Notes: generated by a model from the letters alone, not told the origin. A stretch of 64,000 nt of DNA from Cristatella mucedo (GCA_009760855.2 WPIO01000155.1:796401-860400); one strand, 5' to 3'; shown: positions 36,075 to 48,009, counted from the first letter of the stretch. Numbers and translations are program-made.

Positions 36075-37500
36075 GCCGGCCTCAGGCTTCGCCCACGCGT
36101 TCTCAACGGCGGGGAGGGGGACGCAGGAGACGCTCCGAGTAGGAGGACGCTCCGAGTCTTTCGCCGACGAGCGACCCGCTCGAGAGTCGCCGCAGCCGCC
36201 GCCGCGCAGATCAACCTGCCGCTCGGTCCGCTGGAGCCCTGCGTTCAGAGTGGCTAGCAGCAGCAGCGCACGGCGGCGACGGTCGTCGCCGCTTCTGGCG
36301 GGCGGCGGCAGTGGCGGCGGGCACAGCGGCGGCGGCGCGAAGCGAGCGACGCAGCGACACCAGCGCTCGCTAAACGTACCGGTGTAAGCACTCCTGACTT
36401 CCGGTGTAAACGGCCGCCTCTCGGCGCCGAGTGCCGCAATTACCGCCGAGGCGCAGCGCTCGCTCGCCGCGGTCAGCCAGCGAGCGCTGCGCTGCGCTCG
36501 CTCGAGAGAGCCGCGGCGAGTGCCGAAGCCCTGCCCAATATCAATACGGGCAGCGCCGCCCTCCGCCGAGCAGATAAGACACCGAGCTTGTCGGCGACCG
36601 CGCGGCAAGGCCGCGCTGCAGCTTGACGGCGGACGGCGGCGCAGCGAGAGCGGACGGCGCAGCCGAGCCGTGGGCGTCTACTGCCGCGGCGCAGCTCGGA
36701 GTCGATGGCGATCTCAGCTCGGCATATGACGTCGGAGTGCTATTACTCGGCGGCGGTCATCCGGCTTAGCCGACCCGAGCGTCTGCCGCCGTCGGGTCTT
36801 TTGTTCGATGGCGGTCGCAGCAATAAAGCCGTCGGCTGCGGCACACGCCCTATTGACACTCTTGCCGAGCTCGCCGAGCGCTCCAGTCGCGACTGCGGGC
36901 GCGCTACGAGGCAGCAGCTTGAATTGTCTCCCCTCGCGCTCCTGCTAGTTAAAAGCGGCGAGGAGCGTATTTAGAGCGCACCAGCCTCGCTATCATCCGG
37001 AGCGCGCGCGCGCGCCGCTGGCGCCGAGCCGCGCCGGCAGCGAACGAGTCGAGGCTGAAGCCGGCAAGGCTCGCGGGCCAAAAGTCGCCGCAGCTGTGGC
37101 CTCGGCCTCGGGCGCGAGGACCCGGCGCCGGCGCGGCTCCGCAGCGGCGCTGGCGCGGCGGTCGGAGCAGAGCGGAGGGAGGCGCGCGCGACGCTACGCG
37201 CGCGCACCTCCTTCGTCGCAGCGATCCGCGACGCGACTCGCGGCGCGCGGGTCGCCGAGAAGCTCCGGCGAGCCACCTCGGGTCGCCGAGGGTCGCGGGT
37301 CACGGCGCACCTGCGAGCGAGCGAGCGCACCTGCGACCGACCGATCGACGTTTGCTGACTGGTCGTCGTGCGACGGCGGTGCGCTGCAGCTCAGCGTTTG
37401 ACAGTCCCGCTATCGTCGCACGCTCCGTCGCGAAGCCCGCGGCGGCCAACTAAAGGACTGCGGTCGCCAATGAGAAAGCGCCAGCCGCCGCCGCCGCTTC
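36075..37500 (-). promoter_or_regulatory. CpG-rich 5' flank of the second receptor first exon
   Basis: 1.4 kb of CpG-dense sequence directly upstream in gene sense, with GCGAGCGAGC motifs near 37315 and 36470-36500. Probable promoter/5' UTR, by position and composition only. Confidence 0.45.
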
Positions 37501-37637
37501 GCGATGCGCAGTGGAGTTTTTCCCTGGAATTTAGCTAAAAATTCGCTGGAACTTCGCTGGAAGCTGATCACCATGTGCCGACGACGTATTCTGCATCAAT
37601 GGGTTGTGGAGCGGAAACGAAAGAATGCTGACGTCGA

Positions 37638-37720
37638 TGACCCTCGATGCTGACGTCGATGACCCTCGATGTCGATGTCGATGTCGATGTCGATGTCGAT
37701 GTCGATGTCGACGTCGATGA
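37638..37720. repeat. (GATGTC)n hexanucleotide repeat
   Basis: Eight or nine GATGTC units, preceded by two longer units containing GACGTCGATGACCCTCGATG. Confidence 0.92.
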
Positions 37721-37824
37721 CCCCGGGCGGTATTTTGTGATGTTTTTTAAGTAGCAATCGATGCGGCATTCGATAGATTTAAATAAACCATTTTTATTTA
37801 TTTTCTGTAGTCTGTCACTTACAT

Positions 37825-37925
37825 CGCTCATTCGTCGGCGCGATTTTGTCGGCGAGGTTTAGTTGGCGTAATTTCGTCTACGCGGTTATGTCGATCGCGA
37901 TTTCGACGGGTCGCGCTGAATTAGA
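37825..37925. repeat. phased GTCGGCG..TTTTGTCGGCG sub-repeats
   Basis: Short reiterated units (GTCGGCGCGATTTTGTCGGC, TTAGTTGGCGTAATTTCGTC, ...TTTCGACGGGTCGC) that follow the same pattern as the reverse complement of 29990-30095. Possibly the end of a DNA transposon. Confidence 0.45.
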
Positions 37926-38604
37926 ACTGGGCAGCGAATACAATTGCCGCGGTAAGCAGAGGCTTGAGAGCAACGTGATGTGTGATTATGAACGATCGAG
38001 ATTATTACCTGACTTATGACCAGGCCATTATATAAGGTGGGTGTCTGACAAGCATTTGGTCTCTTGGATCGACGGCGACGGCTTTCGGGTCGGTGTGTCG
38101 TAACCGAGACCCTAAGCTACAGATAGCCTATTAGCCAATCAGCCGGAAGTGGTGAGTGCCTCGCTTCTGTCTGCAGCTGCAGCCAAGTTTCGCGGCCATT
38201 GGCTGTCGCGTCGCACTCGCACTCGCGTTTGAGTGGCTAGCGCTGCCATGGTGACGGAGCGTGCTGCGCATCTGGCGTCTGCCCGCCCAGAGGCGTGGTG
38301 CGTAGCGGGTGCTCGATCGCGTACAATAGCGCTCGCTCTCTGCTGTCTGTCCATCCTAATACAAACGCTGGCTGTGCGACTCCAACTTCCGGTCAGAATT
38401 AGGTCGCAAACGCAGCGCACGTAACGGCGCAAGTCTCAGCCGAAGCGCGACGAATAGAAAACTTGGTCATCATTAGGCTGGTTTAGCACGAGCCGCCATT
38501 TCAGCACGGAATATGGCGACAGACTGCTCTCGGTCAAGGACGCTTAGCAGCTCGTAGCTACCGAAATCCGCCGGCGGTGGCGGCGTCTGCCCTAGTCGAA
38601 TTGC
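37926..38604. other. no supported feature
   Basis: Unique sequence, GC-rich in 38130-38440. Confidence 0.35.
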
Positions 38605-38695
38605 TGTTAATAATAGTAATTATTATTATTCATTTGATATAGTGCCCTCAGAGAACTCAATCTCATTCTAGGCACTTTACATTTGCCGCAAAGGA
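38605..38695 (-). mobile_element. LINE family A 3' end
   Basis: (AAT/ATT)n tail, then ATAGTGCCCTCAGAGAACTC and CTAGGCACTTTACATTTGCC. Confidence 0.88.
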
Positions 38696-39326
38696 ATAGG
38701 ATCCGACGGTTAGTGGTCTGAGTGCTGGCTGGCCGGCACGCGACGCCGGAGCACGCTGTTGCAGTCAAGTCGCGCCGCATATCAGAGCAGCTGCTTCGCG
38801 GCAGCAGCTCGCAGAGCCAGTGAGTTTCGCGCGAGCAGCGACCAAGCGGGCACCTCAGCGTCGCCTCGCGCGATTGCCCATCGCCCCGAGCACGCTGCAA
38901 TATGGCTGCGAATGACGTCGATTTAGATACGAAATCCAGAACATCAGCTCGGTATTCCTGCAGGGGACTTCACGACAGACCGAGGCAGAACGAGCGAGGT
39001 GTCTCCATGACAGCTGGGCACGCTAGGCGAGAAAATGAACAGGCGTGCAGCTCGAAAGATTGCGGGTGTGCGTAAACTGCACAGGTAGGTACGCAATATT
39101 TTCTTCTTTTGGAAATTCATGGTATTATAAGGGAGCTGCTGATACGAACAAGGATTTCATTAAAGGGTATTACGCCTACATAACACTTGCGCAATTTAAC
39201 ATTGTTGTGAAAGAATTACTATTCTATCAGCATTTGAAAACTAAGTTGTATTATATTGGTTATTGAGCCTTCAGCTCGCGTGCACCAAAAGACTGGAAAT
39301 CACACGCAGCTCTCGGTCGTTACCTT

Positions 39327-39420
39327 TAATGCTCGTTCATTTTACAAGTGTCAGGTAATGGCGCAGCTGCTTCGCTCGTTCATTTTACAAGTGTCAGGTA
39401 ATGGCGCAGCTGTTTCGCTC
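39327..39420. repeat. 44-bp tandem duplication
   Basis: Two copies of GCTCGTTCATTTTACAAGTG followed by TCAGGTAATGGCGCAGCTGY, differing at one base. Confidence 0.9.
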
Positions 39421-40411
39421 AGCTCTCTCTTCGCCACGGCGAACGCGTCTTTTTTGCTCCAGTGCGCTAAGCGCACGTACAAGTCCGTGATTCAGTGCCG
39501 CGCCACAAACTAAATGCTCTACTAGCCGGCGGCCCGAGTAGCTTCTTGTGAGCTTAGCCTAAGCCGGAGGCTGAGCCGCTTGTTTAGCATGCTTTCCAGG
39601 CTGAGCATGCTACTGACGTACGTACTGCGAATACTGGTCTTGTGATTCTCTTGTAGAGAACTCTCAAAGCAGCTGGCAGCCGTACACATGACCTGGTTCA
39701 TATCATCACCTCAGTCGGAGCCACTGAAATTCACCGCAAGCCACTTCTAGAAAATCAGGAAAATGTGAAAGATCAAGGATACCGAATATCAAATCAAATA
39801 TACCGAAAGATCAAAGGGAAGGTAGGGAAGTGAAATCGTGCAGCCTAATTTTGCCCGCGCTTGATCGGACCTGTAATTATATCGTCTCAGACAAATAATA
39901 GGTATAATATATCGTCTCAGAAAAATAATATGCCGGATATAAAAAAGCTGAGAAAAAACACCAAAAGCATATATATAGTCAACGCCTTTCCCCCGTCGTA
40001 ATTGCATACAATAGGGTCTTCCTAGCTAATACATTCTGGCTAAAAGTGAACGAAAACGGCTGTGCACTCTTAGCCCTCCTAGTAGCAACAGCGACTTAAT
40101 TAGTCAGAACGTGCACAGATTCCATCATTTTCAGGCCTAATATACCTGAATATATGGGTATGAAAATCGGTTTATACTGATTTAGATAATTATACCTACT
40201 AATTGAACGGCGAACCGTGCAAACATGGTGGCTAGAGGGTATCGGCCGTCCGGGTAGCCACTGCGTGTCACACACCATTTTCCCATGCATTCTCCACAAG
40301 AAGCTATTCCGTTGGTGTGGAATTCGGTGAGAACTGTCACTAGAGAACCTATCTAAATAATGTGCATTTGAAGGCATTGATTTCGTACACTTTGAGGTCC
40401 TTTTTACTGCA

Positions 40412-40436
40412 TTTCGTGGTCCCGTGGACCACGAAA
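40412..40436. repeat. perfect 25-bp palindrome (11-bp arms, 3-bp loop)
   Basis: TTTCGTGGTCC - CGT - GGACCACGAAA. No other hairpin-linked signal seen next to it. Confidence 0.95.
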
Positions 40437-41133
40437 ACACTATTTCGCTATTTATATTTATACTTATATTTATATATATATATACTGATATTTTACATTT
40501 ATATATATATATGTATATATACTTATATTTATATTTATTTATTTATACTATTTATACTCACTAAGCACTGTTTCCGTCGCTGTAATGCGTTTTCCCATCC
40601 AGCACATGTTTTACCAAATCCCAAGGTCTGACTTTGTAGGCTCTTTTCTGGAGGTTTTCTATTTGCTCGTCTTGTTTGCGGTAAATACCGGAAACAGCTG
40701 GGATCACTTTAATCACTTATTACATCATGCTGCTCATGCAATCTCGTTCAAATTGTGTATATATGTAATAATTATTGACGTTCGGTACGCTGGAGACATT
40801 CCGAGACCTACCTTTTCCTGCAGACACTTCCAGCGCTATACAGCTAGACCGCCAATTAGCTTTCGTAAGCTGCTGGGCTAGGGTAGACTAGCATAGCCGC
40901 TCCCGCGGGCTTCCTTGGGGTGCGACCAATACTGCAATGCTGTTCCGCCGCCAGCTGGACTCTCGTAACTCCGCCCCTGCTAGCGAGTCGCCAGGGCCCT
41001 GGCTTATGTGGTACTATGCAGTCGGGCCGTATACTAAGCTTGATTACATTGCAAAGGGCTAGCTGGATCGTTTGACGCCACCGGCTCTGCAGTGACTACT
41101 TTCTGCTTGTTCGTTGGCTGGTGCACACCCTAT

Positions 41134-41262
41134 GCCCTCTCTGTCTCTCTCCATCTCCCCTCTCTCTCCGCGCCCTCTCTCTCTCTCTCTCTCTCTTTCC
41201 GTCTTTTTCTCTTTCCCCCTTTCTCTTTTCCTCCTCTCACTCACTTTCTCTTCTCTCCTCGC
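41134..41262. repeat. CT-rich microsatellite
   Basis: TCTCTC with interruptions, about 130 bp. Confidence 0.9.
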
Positions 41263-43339
41263 GCTCTGCAGCAACCTAAACGACGGTGCTGCCACCTGTA
41301 TGTACCCTCGCCCGTTCCGTCGCCTGTGCATAATACAGCCGTCGTCGCGCCTACAACTCGCCTGTCGGGGGGGGCGGGCGGGCGGGCGGGCGGGCGCGTA
41401 CACCTTTTTCGCCGGCCCGCCGTCGTGTGCGAGCGGCCACTGCCTCCGCCAAGCTCGAATAAATGAGAGGCTGCTCTGTCAGCTAACTGTTGCGACTTTG
41501 CGGCCATGGCGTGCTCACGATGCCTCAACTCAAGGAATCTGGAAATGTTAATTGATAGCTTCAGCGAGTAAGAAGGTCAGAAGGTCAGAGTCAGTCCTTC
41601 TCACTCACCTTAAACGTAAGCTTTTTATTTCTAGGACGCTGCGACCGACGGAGAGAAGCGAGAACAGCCGTCGCCAGTAATTGGCTCAATCGGCTTTTCA
41701 ATAAAAGTCAATCGTTTGAAATTATTGCTTCGACTTTCAAGTTTTTCGCGTCATTGCTTTATTTCTTGACCCGAATCCGGCGACAGCGGTATACTGTTGT
41801 CTTCACGCTTACGTCAGCATGTGGCACACTCAAAAGCGACAGCCCGCGGGTGAGTTCACAGTGGCGATAAATTGCGCCGTCGGGTCATTAAGGAAAATGG
41901 CTGGCTCAACAGGCGTCTCTGACCTTGGACGCTGAGCGCAACTCGAAGCACTTTTTACTAAAGGGAACGTAAGGCAAGGGCGCCAAGGCTGTGCTCACAG
42001 CGTGCACTGCTTAATTAGCAGCTGACACTCTATTCTCTATTTCCTGTTTTGTGCTATTTTAGTGGGATATTTCAATGCAAGCATTTCAGCTGCCAAGTGT
42101 AGTCCGGTGAGCATGCAAAATAAAGTGTCCCATGGATATCCGTTTTCAAGTCCACTTCTCACAATCTACAATATCAGCCGATGCAAGCGCTCAGTAAATC
42201 TATGCTTTCATTTCCGGCACGCCTTTCCTTGCACTGAAATTTGAAATCTTTAGGAGATTGTCCTTTCCGCTAGTTGGAGCATTGAATGTGTGTAGCTCGC
42301 TTCCTGCTTCGGCGTTCAGCTAGTGAGTATCTAAGGTCACCGCTTGCAAGGTCATTGCATCGCTCAAGTCTCAGCTAAAGACGGGTCTGCTCGGCTAAGA
42401 CTTCTCTAGGTCACAGCCGAGCTCGTCTTTGCCTGCTTAAGCGTTCTAGCCAGCGGCCGGCAAGTGTTTTTGTGTGTGCTAGCTTATGTATGTTCTAAGT
42501 ATTATACTTGCGTGCTCTTTAATGCCTGTTGAATGATCATGATACGTTGCTCGCAATTAGCCTGCGGTCATTGATGCTCTTGCAACGAGTTGTAAAGCTA
42601 CTGGCAAGATACCGTGTGTGCACTTAAGGCAGCATATAAATAATTTATGACTATGGTTGTTAGCACTGGACCTACTAAAAATCCATCACTTGCGCCCTGG
42701 ATACGATTCTAAAGCGTTACGAGTCATGAGCGTAGTGTGTGTATATATAACTATGCTGCTGCAGCAAATGCATCTAGACATAGCAGAGTGATAACGCTAT
42801 CGCCGAAACCTTTCCGAGGGCAACGGCTGAGCTCACTAACAAATGGGTATCGCCGTTGGATGAAATCCGACCTTGCAATCCGCTTACCCTGCTTTAGATT
42901 CTTCGGCGAGGTGCTGCAGCAGGTATCTGCATACGAGGTGCTGCAGCCCTAAAATCCGATCAGCGTCTACTTGACTGTGAAGGAGCGAGCAGCTGTGCTG
43001 CAAGCGCCATCCTAGCGAGCCATCGCGAGTGGCTGGTGCTGGTAGTCACGTGCACATTGCCACCCACGTGACGTCCAGGAGGCCACTCTACCCAGCTCTC
43101 GCTTTAACTACGTGTGAGTGCGTCCACCTGCAGCTACGCGCAGGTACCCGAACGCAGATACCTCGGCATAAACTGCCGACTGCTGAATACATGGAGGTCG
43201 AGCGAACGCTGCGCCGAAACATGACTCTAGTGAGAGCCGGAGCGCCACCTAGCGGCATTACCTGCGGCATACTTCAGGCACCAGAAGGCAATGGACCAGA
43301 GCAATCTTTTGGAACCAACCCATAGGGACGCTCAGATAG

Positions 43340-43770
43340 TAATATTAATAACAACAATAATAATACATTTGTGTAGCCGCCTCAGAGAACTTGATCCCTC
43401 CAAGACATTTTCACATGCTGTAGGGGAACTGGTCGAACGGTTTGTATTGACATGCAGTTCGTCAGGGGTACCGTCTCAAAATGATTAGAGGTTGGTTCGA
43501 GGCATGAGCGGTACAATGCCTAGTCTTGCAAGGGAGTAGTTCAGCTAGGTAGGCTGGATCTGGAGAATCAGGAAACCTAAAAATGAGATACAGAACCTTG
43601 AAGTCGGAGCATTGTTTGATTGGGAGCCTGTGCAGGTCAACGAGAAGTGGTGTAATGTGACAGCTCTGTCGCTCGCGGCAGACAAGCCTGGCTGCAGAAT
43701 GTGGGACTAGCTGTAAGCGCCTGATCGCAGAGGCTGGCAGATCAGCAAGCAGCGATCCAGCGGCTGAGTG
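43340..43770 (-). mobile_element. LINE family A fragment
   Basis: (AAT)n tail and degenerate 3' end at 43340-43420, then RT C-terminal codons on the minus strand: '[27 protein letters not shown]', '[17 protein letters not shown]'. Part of the 3' UTR is missing. Confidence 0.85.
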
Positions 43771-43954
43771 TGCACGTCCCTTCGGGCACACTCCTTACCC
43801 CGACTGGCGCCTTGAGTGAGACTTCCTACTCGGGGCGAGGTCAAAATACGACTCCCGACAGGCCTCAACTACTGCAAACGCCATCGGAAAATTTCTGGGG
43901 GCGAGAGGCAAGGAGGGCAAAGGGCACTAATGCTGGCTGATGTGGGTGTGAGTC

Positions 43955-43999
43955 GGGGGAGGGGGGGAGGGGGGGGGGGGGGAGGGGGGAGGGGGGAGT
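43955..43999. repeat. poly-G tract with single A interruptions
   Basis: Seven or so G runs of 5-12 on the plus strand separated by single A, a strong G-quadruplex-type sequence. Confidence 0.9.
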
Positions 44000-44019
44000 G
44001 GCTGCGAAAACGATCGATC

Positions 44020-44215
44020 CTCTTCCTAGGCACTTAACAGAAGATGTACATTTAGCACAACTCGATGATTAGTGGTAACATGCACAATGTCACCAAGCAT
44101 AACATTTTTTAGATGTGACGTGCGCAAGGTCAACTTTTAGTTATGGTTTTTTTTATTAGCACCAGGTACAGTGTCAACAAGTATAAGCACGTGAGGTACG
44201 AATCCCAAGAACCCG
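44020..44215 (-). mobile_element. LINE family A 3' UTR fragment
   Basis: Diverged copies of the family 3' UTR landmarks: TAGGCACTTAACAG, GGTAACATGCACAATGTCACC, AGTATAAGCACGTGAGGTACGAATC. Confidence 0.65.
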
Positions 44216-44376
44216 TCGGTAATGGGCGGCACGACTGAACTGTGCTCCTGGCGAGACTCTGCTACAAAAACGCCCTTTCTAATTTTTTTGAGACCAATAA
44301 TATTTTTCGTCGGTTCACTGGGGTCTGTAGGTAGACTGCTGCAGTCCGTGGCAGACGAACGAGGATTCCGAGGACT

Positions 44377-44762
44377 TCTCCTCCTCCTCCTCCTCCTCCT
44401 CCTCCTCCTCCTCCTCCTCCTCCTCTTCCTTCTCCTCGTTCTCCTCCTTCTCCTCCTCCTCCTCCTTCTCCTCGTTCTCCTCCTTCTCCTCCTCCTCCTC
44501 CTCCTCCTCCTCCTCCTCCTCCTCCTCCTCCTCCTCCTCCTCCTCCTCCTCCTCCTCTTCCTTCTCCTCCTCCTCTTCCTTCTCCTCGTTCTCCTCCTTC
44601 TCCTCCTCCTCCTCCTTCTCCTCCTCCTCCTCCTCCTCCTCCTCCTCCTCCTCCTCCTCCTCCTCCTCCTCCTCCTCCTCCTCCTCCTCCTCCTCCTCCT
44701 CCTCTTCCTTCTCCTCCTCCTCCTCCTTCTCCTCCTCCTCCTCCTTCTCCTCCTCCTTCTTC
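44377..44762. repeat. (CTC/TTC)n pyrimidine tract, about 385 bp
   Basis: CTCCTC with CTTC and CGTTC variants recurring in the same order (TTCCTTCTCCTCGTTCTCC), which points to internal duplications. Glutamate-rich minus-strand and leucine-rich plus-strand frames are artefacts. Confidence 0.95.
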
Positions 44763-45800
44763 GAGCTTGGCCACTGCCTCACGGAGCGGGCAGCCCAGCT
44801 CGTCGTAAGCTTTCCACTGGGCAGGGAATTCAGTGCACGGCACTTTGCACGATTATCAACGATCGTCGCAAATGGAGAATCTGGAGAATCGCTCTGCGCC
44901 TGGCTACCGTCCGCTCCTCGCCCAAGGTAACTGCCTCGAGTTTCAAAAGTATAGGCCTTGCGGAGGCGGTCGCTGCCTCTATAATTCCATCTCACACTCT
45001 CCGCCTGTGCAGTCGCACATTTACACGGACGCGAGCGAAGCGTTCGCCGCGCCGAGCTCAGCTCTGCACCGCTCTGAGAGCTCGCGACCAGAGCGCGCAC
45101 GCTTCGCTTCGCCCCGCCGCGCCGGCCTCTCCTTCGGGCTTCTCCCGTCTTCCCCTTCGCTGGCGAGAGCGCCCGTCGTTCAGGGAGCGCAGCTGCAGCG
45201 TGCAGCACGGCTGGCGCTGCGTGGCGCGGCGGCGCGCCTGCAGCCGCGCTGCTTCCAGGCGCCGGAGCTGCGCTCGTCCCAAGCTGCGCTCGACTTCGTG
45301 CATTGGGTCGGTCGCTCGCTTCAACCACCGAATGTCGCGCGGCGTGTTACGTCTACTCGAGAGAAGGCTGAGGAGGCCGCGACGGTCGGCACGACCGGAA
45401 GCTCTAGCTGCTGACAGCGCGCCAGCAGGTAAGTCGGATGCGGCCCAGGCGGGCGCAAGCGTGCGAGATACAGGGGCGGTTGCTAGGGGCCTGCTCGGCG
45501 GCGAGCGTCCGAACGGCATGCTCGGCGGAAGAGGCTGCCAGTTGACGGCTAGTTCTCGGATGCCTCGGCAGCTGGTGACAGCTGACGGCGCCTCGCGGAA
45601 ATTACGACGCGGCCCGACGGACTCGCCGGTATCCACGGTAGGGCGGCGACGACGCTGCGGCGTCCGCAGCGTCGTCGTCTGGCTCAGGCGTCGAGGCGCC
45701 TTTCGACGCCTGAGCCGAACTGCGGAAGTGCTCTTTCAAAGCCCTGGCCGCCAGAGCGTCGGCGCGAGTGTAAGCGCAGTGTAAAATAAACACAAACAAG
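44763..45800. other. CpG-rich block with ambiguous coding potential
   Basis: Open frames exist on both strands. The most protein-like is minus-strand 45058-45420 ('RNTPRDIRWLKRATDPM', then 'HEVERSLGRAQLRRLEAARL', helical and basic), but there is no convincing start, splice site or homologue. At 44763-44815 both strands are open with GC-ending codons. On plus, a short CTTGGCCACTGCCTCACGGA segment lies between the pyrimidine tract and a GTAAGC donor. I cannot choose a strand. Confidence 0.25.
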
Positions 45801-46054
45801 CGTCGAAGCAGCGCCGCTGACGAACGGCCGCTCGAGGCTAATGGGTTGTATGCCGCTCGTTAGCTCGACGCGAGCCTGGGTAGCACCGCCGACGACGAAC
45901 GTTTGCTCAGCCAAGAGCCAGAACAAATAGCTGGAAAACAGCGCCGGCTGGGAACTGCCGCCGCGCAGCAAACTTCTGGTCAATCGTAACATTACGCGAT
46001 CGGCTGCAAAATCGATAGCCCGAAGATCGAGCTAGCTTAGATTAGGTTCGACCG

Positions 46055-46152
46055 AGTTATTATTATAGTTATTATTATTAGTTATTATGTTATATTATAT
46101 CATTAGTTTGTATTATATTATATTATTAGTTATTGTTATTATTATTATTACG
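46055..46152. repeat. ATT/TTA-rich simple repeat
   Basis: Imperfect TTATTATTAG / ATATTAT units without a LINE 3' end next to them. Confidence 0.85.
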
Positions 46153-46479
46153 TTCGACCGAGTATAGAGCGCACCTGCTGGATGTAACAGCGTTCCCAAT
46201 TCGCGTTCGAGGCAAAATCGACCGAAATGCCAATGGGCATCGTTGCAAGTAGTCATCGCTGCGGCGAAGGCGGAGCGTCCTGCGAGCAGCCGTTTCGTCT
46301 ACGGGTCGACGGCCACCCACCCTTGCTATCTATGCTCCGCTATCGATAATATGCACGCGCGTGACGTGCCTGCATGCGTGTGCGGTGTTCTTCGAAGGCT
46401 CGTTGGTTTTGAGAAGACAGCCTCCCCAGAATTGGCGTCCGACTTTGCCGACCTAGGTGCCTGGCCCGCAGCTACCGTC

Positions 46480-46625
46480 GTTATGTCCTGGCACACTAGG
46501 TAAGGCGGTTGCTTGCACGGCGCAGGTCCCGAGGTCGTGGGTTCGATTCCTGCGGTGGGCGATCCTTTATCGCCACTGCAAGCGGTTGTGATGGCCGTAA
46601 AGGCTCTTCTGTCGCTATACAAAAC
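46480..46625 (+). mobile_element. tRNA-derived SINE, second family
   Basis: A-box-like TGGCACACTAGGTAAGG (about 46488-46504), perfect B box GGTCGTGGGTTCGATTCC (about 46533-46550), then body GCGATCCTTTATCGCCACTG and end GTCGCTATACAAAACGAG. The tRNA cloverleaf does not close and the body continues beyond the tRNA part, so it is a SINE rather than a tRNA gene. Confidence 0.7.
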
Positions 46626-47074
46626 GAGACTGTTTAATCAGCTAGGATTTATTTATTTATTCATGTCCGTCGGATAGATACCGCAGTGGCGATAAGCGAT
46701 CGGCCACTGGAACCTATTGACTCCAATAACCGTTGAACTTTAGGTAGTCCGACGGTGTGTCTCAACGAGTGAGCCAACGTTATATTCTCGTAACCACTGC
46801 TAGTTGAGATACTGAAGCTACTCATGTGCCATGCTTGCTTCGAAATCGAAATCTCTACTAAACTTGCGACAACGCGAGAGCCCAGTATTCCACTCAAGTT
46901 CCGCATGCGTGCTGGCCTGGTAGGAATGCAATACATACGCTGGATTACACAAGTAAATACCACGCTGCTCGTAGGCCTGCTTATCGCGGCTATTTCATCA
47001 GCGGTCTCCAGTTCAAAGTCACTGGCCAAGCTCGAGTTCAGTATCGCAGTGCATTGCAAACGGAAACGGCTGAG

Positions 47075-47126
47075 GGCAAAGTTGCCGACGCCAAAAGCAC
47101 ATGCATTTGGCGTCGGCAACTTTGCC
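47075..47126. repeat. perfect hairpin, 21-bp arms, 10-nt loop
   Basis: Left arm GGCAAAGTTGCCGACGCCAAA (47075-47095), loop AGCACATGCA, right arm the exact reverse complement (47106-47126). Confidence 0.97.
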
Positions 47127-47742
47127 TTGGCAGACGACATTGTGAACAACGCAGCTTTTATTATGCATCAGAAATTGCCGTTCTTGAGCCGGTGACTGTT
47201 TTAAAAAACTTTCTCCTCGAATTCAGCCGTACACAACAGCTGAACCGATGGACTGCTGCGATGAACCAGTCAAGCCGCTGTAAAGTCTTGGATCGCACTT
47301 CGCACTTGGAAGTTCGCCTGCTTTCGAGGCCACTCGTAGCCGCTTTGGCTACGCTCCGCCAGACCAACCGCGTTTCCACTAAGTTCACCGCAGTACACAT
47401 CAACTGCCTCTGCTATTGTCAGGCTTTCCTTGTTAACAAAACTTGCATGTCATAAAAGTGACAGGGTCGGACTTCCTATCCGATTAATCCGATCATTAAT
47501 CCGATTAGCAGTAACTTTATTGTGATGATTTTCGATATCCTACAGTTAAGACCGACGCCAGACGCAGTTCATCGTTCGATGAGCTGCGCAACTGAATTTA
47601 GGTCGTGCCAGCCTTGATTGGCGGGCGGAATGGCGGAATGGATGAATACGATTAGTCCCGATGACTCCAGCAGCATTCCACTGAGGTTAGAGCCCCCGCC
47701 CGTGCAATGTTCGTATAAGTCCTGCTCTAGTTTGAGACGAGT

Positions 47743-48009
47743 TCAGTCATTCAGGGAGATAAATAGTACTAGCTGATTTAGCAGTTTCTCTTGACATTCT
47801 CTGTGATCAGCTTGTAATTTATCCATGCATTGTAGGAAAACGCGATCTATCATAAGGCACTTTGCGAGGTTGACTCCTTTGCCGCCTACTTTTGCCATAT
47901 TGTTATGAGCTGTTGCTTGTTGACGGTGTGCTCTTGCGAATCGAGAAATCTTAGTTTCGAGCTTAAAAATCCTACCCAATTTTAGCTGTGCTGCACTGCA
48001 AAAATCCAT
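47743..48009 (-). CDS. unidentified short open reading frame, 88 codons
   Basis: ATG to stop, with a protein-like composition: basic and helical at first (KLGRIFKLETKISRFARAHR), then 'CLMIDRVFLQCMDKLQADHR'. No family recognised. It could be an exon, with the preceding GGTAAG being non-functional, or chance. Confidence 0.2.
   Translation of the reverse strand: MDFCSAAQLKLGRIFKLETKISRFARAHRQQATAHNNMAKVGGKGVNLAKCLMIDRVFLQCMDKLQADHRECQEKLLNQLVLFISLND

Larger units (their letters stand above)
38696..43339. other. intergenic, no supported gene
   Basis: 4.6 kb without recognisable coding sequence. Holds the simple repeats listed separately and an AT-rich stretch (TATATT-type) at 40443-40555. A (GGGC)n run lies at 41372-41396. 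Confidence 0.45.

Noticed and set aside
44222-45784. 520-codon plus-strand frame and the glutamate-rich minus-strand frame
   Set aside because: The frames are carried by the CTC repeat and CpG-rich composition. No domain, no consistent strand.
46661-47195. 162-codon minus frame and 123-codon plus frame overlapping the hairpin
   Set aside because: Both strands are open over the same stretch, partly because the inverted repeat codes for the same peptide on both strands. No domain seen.
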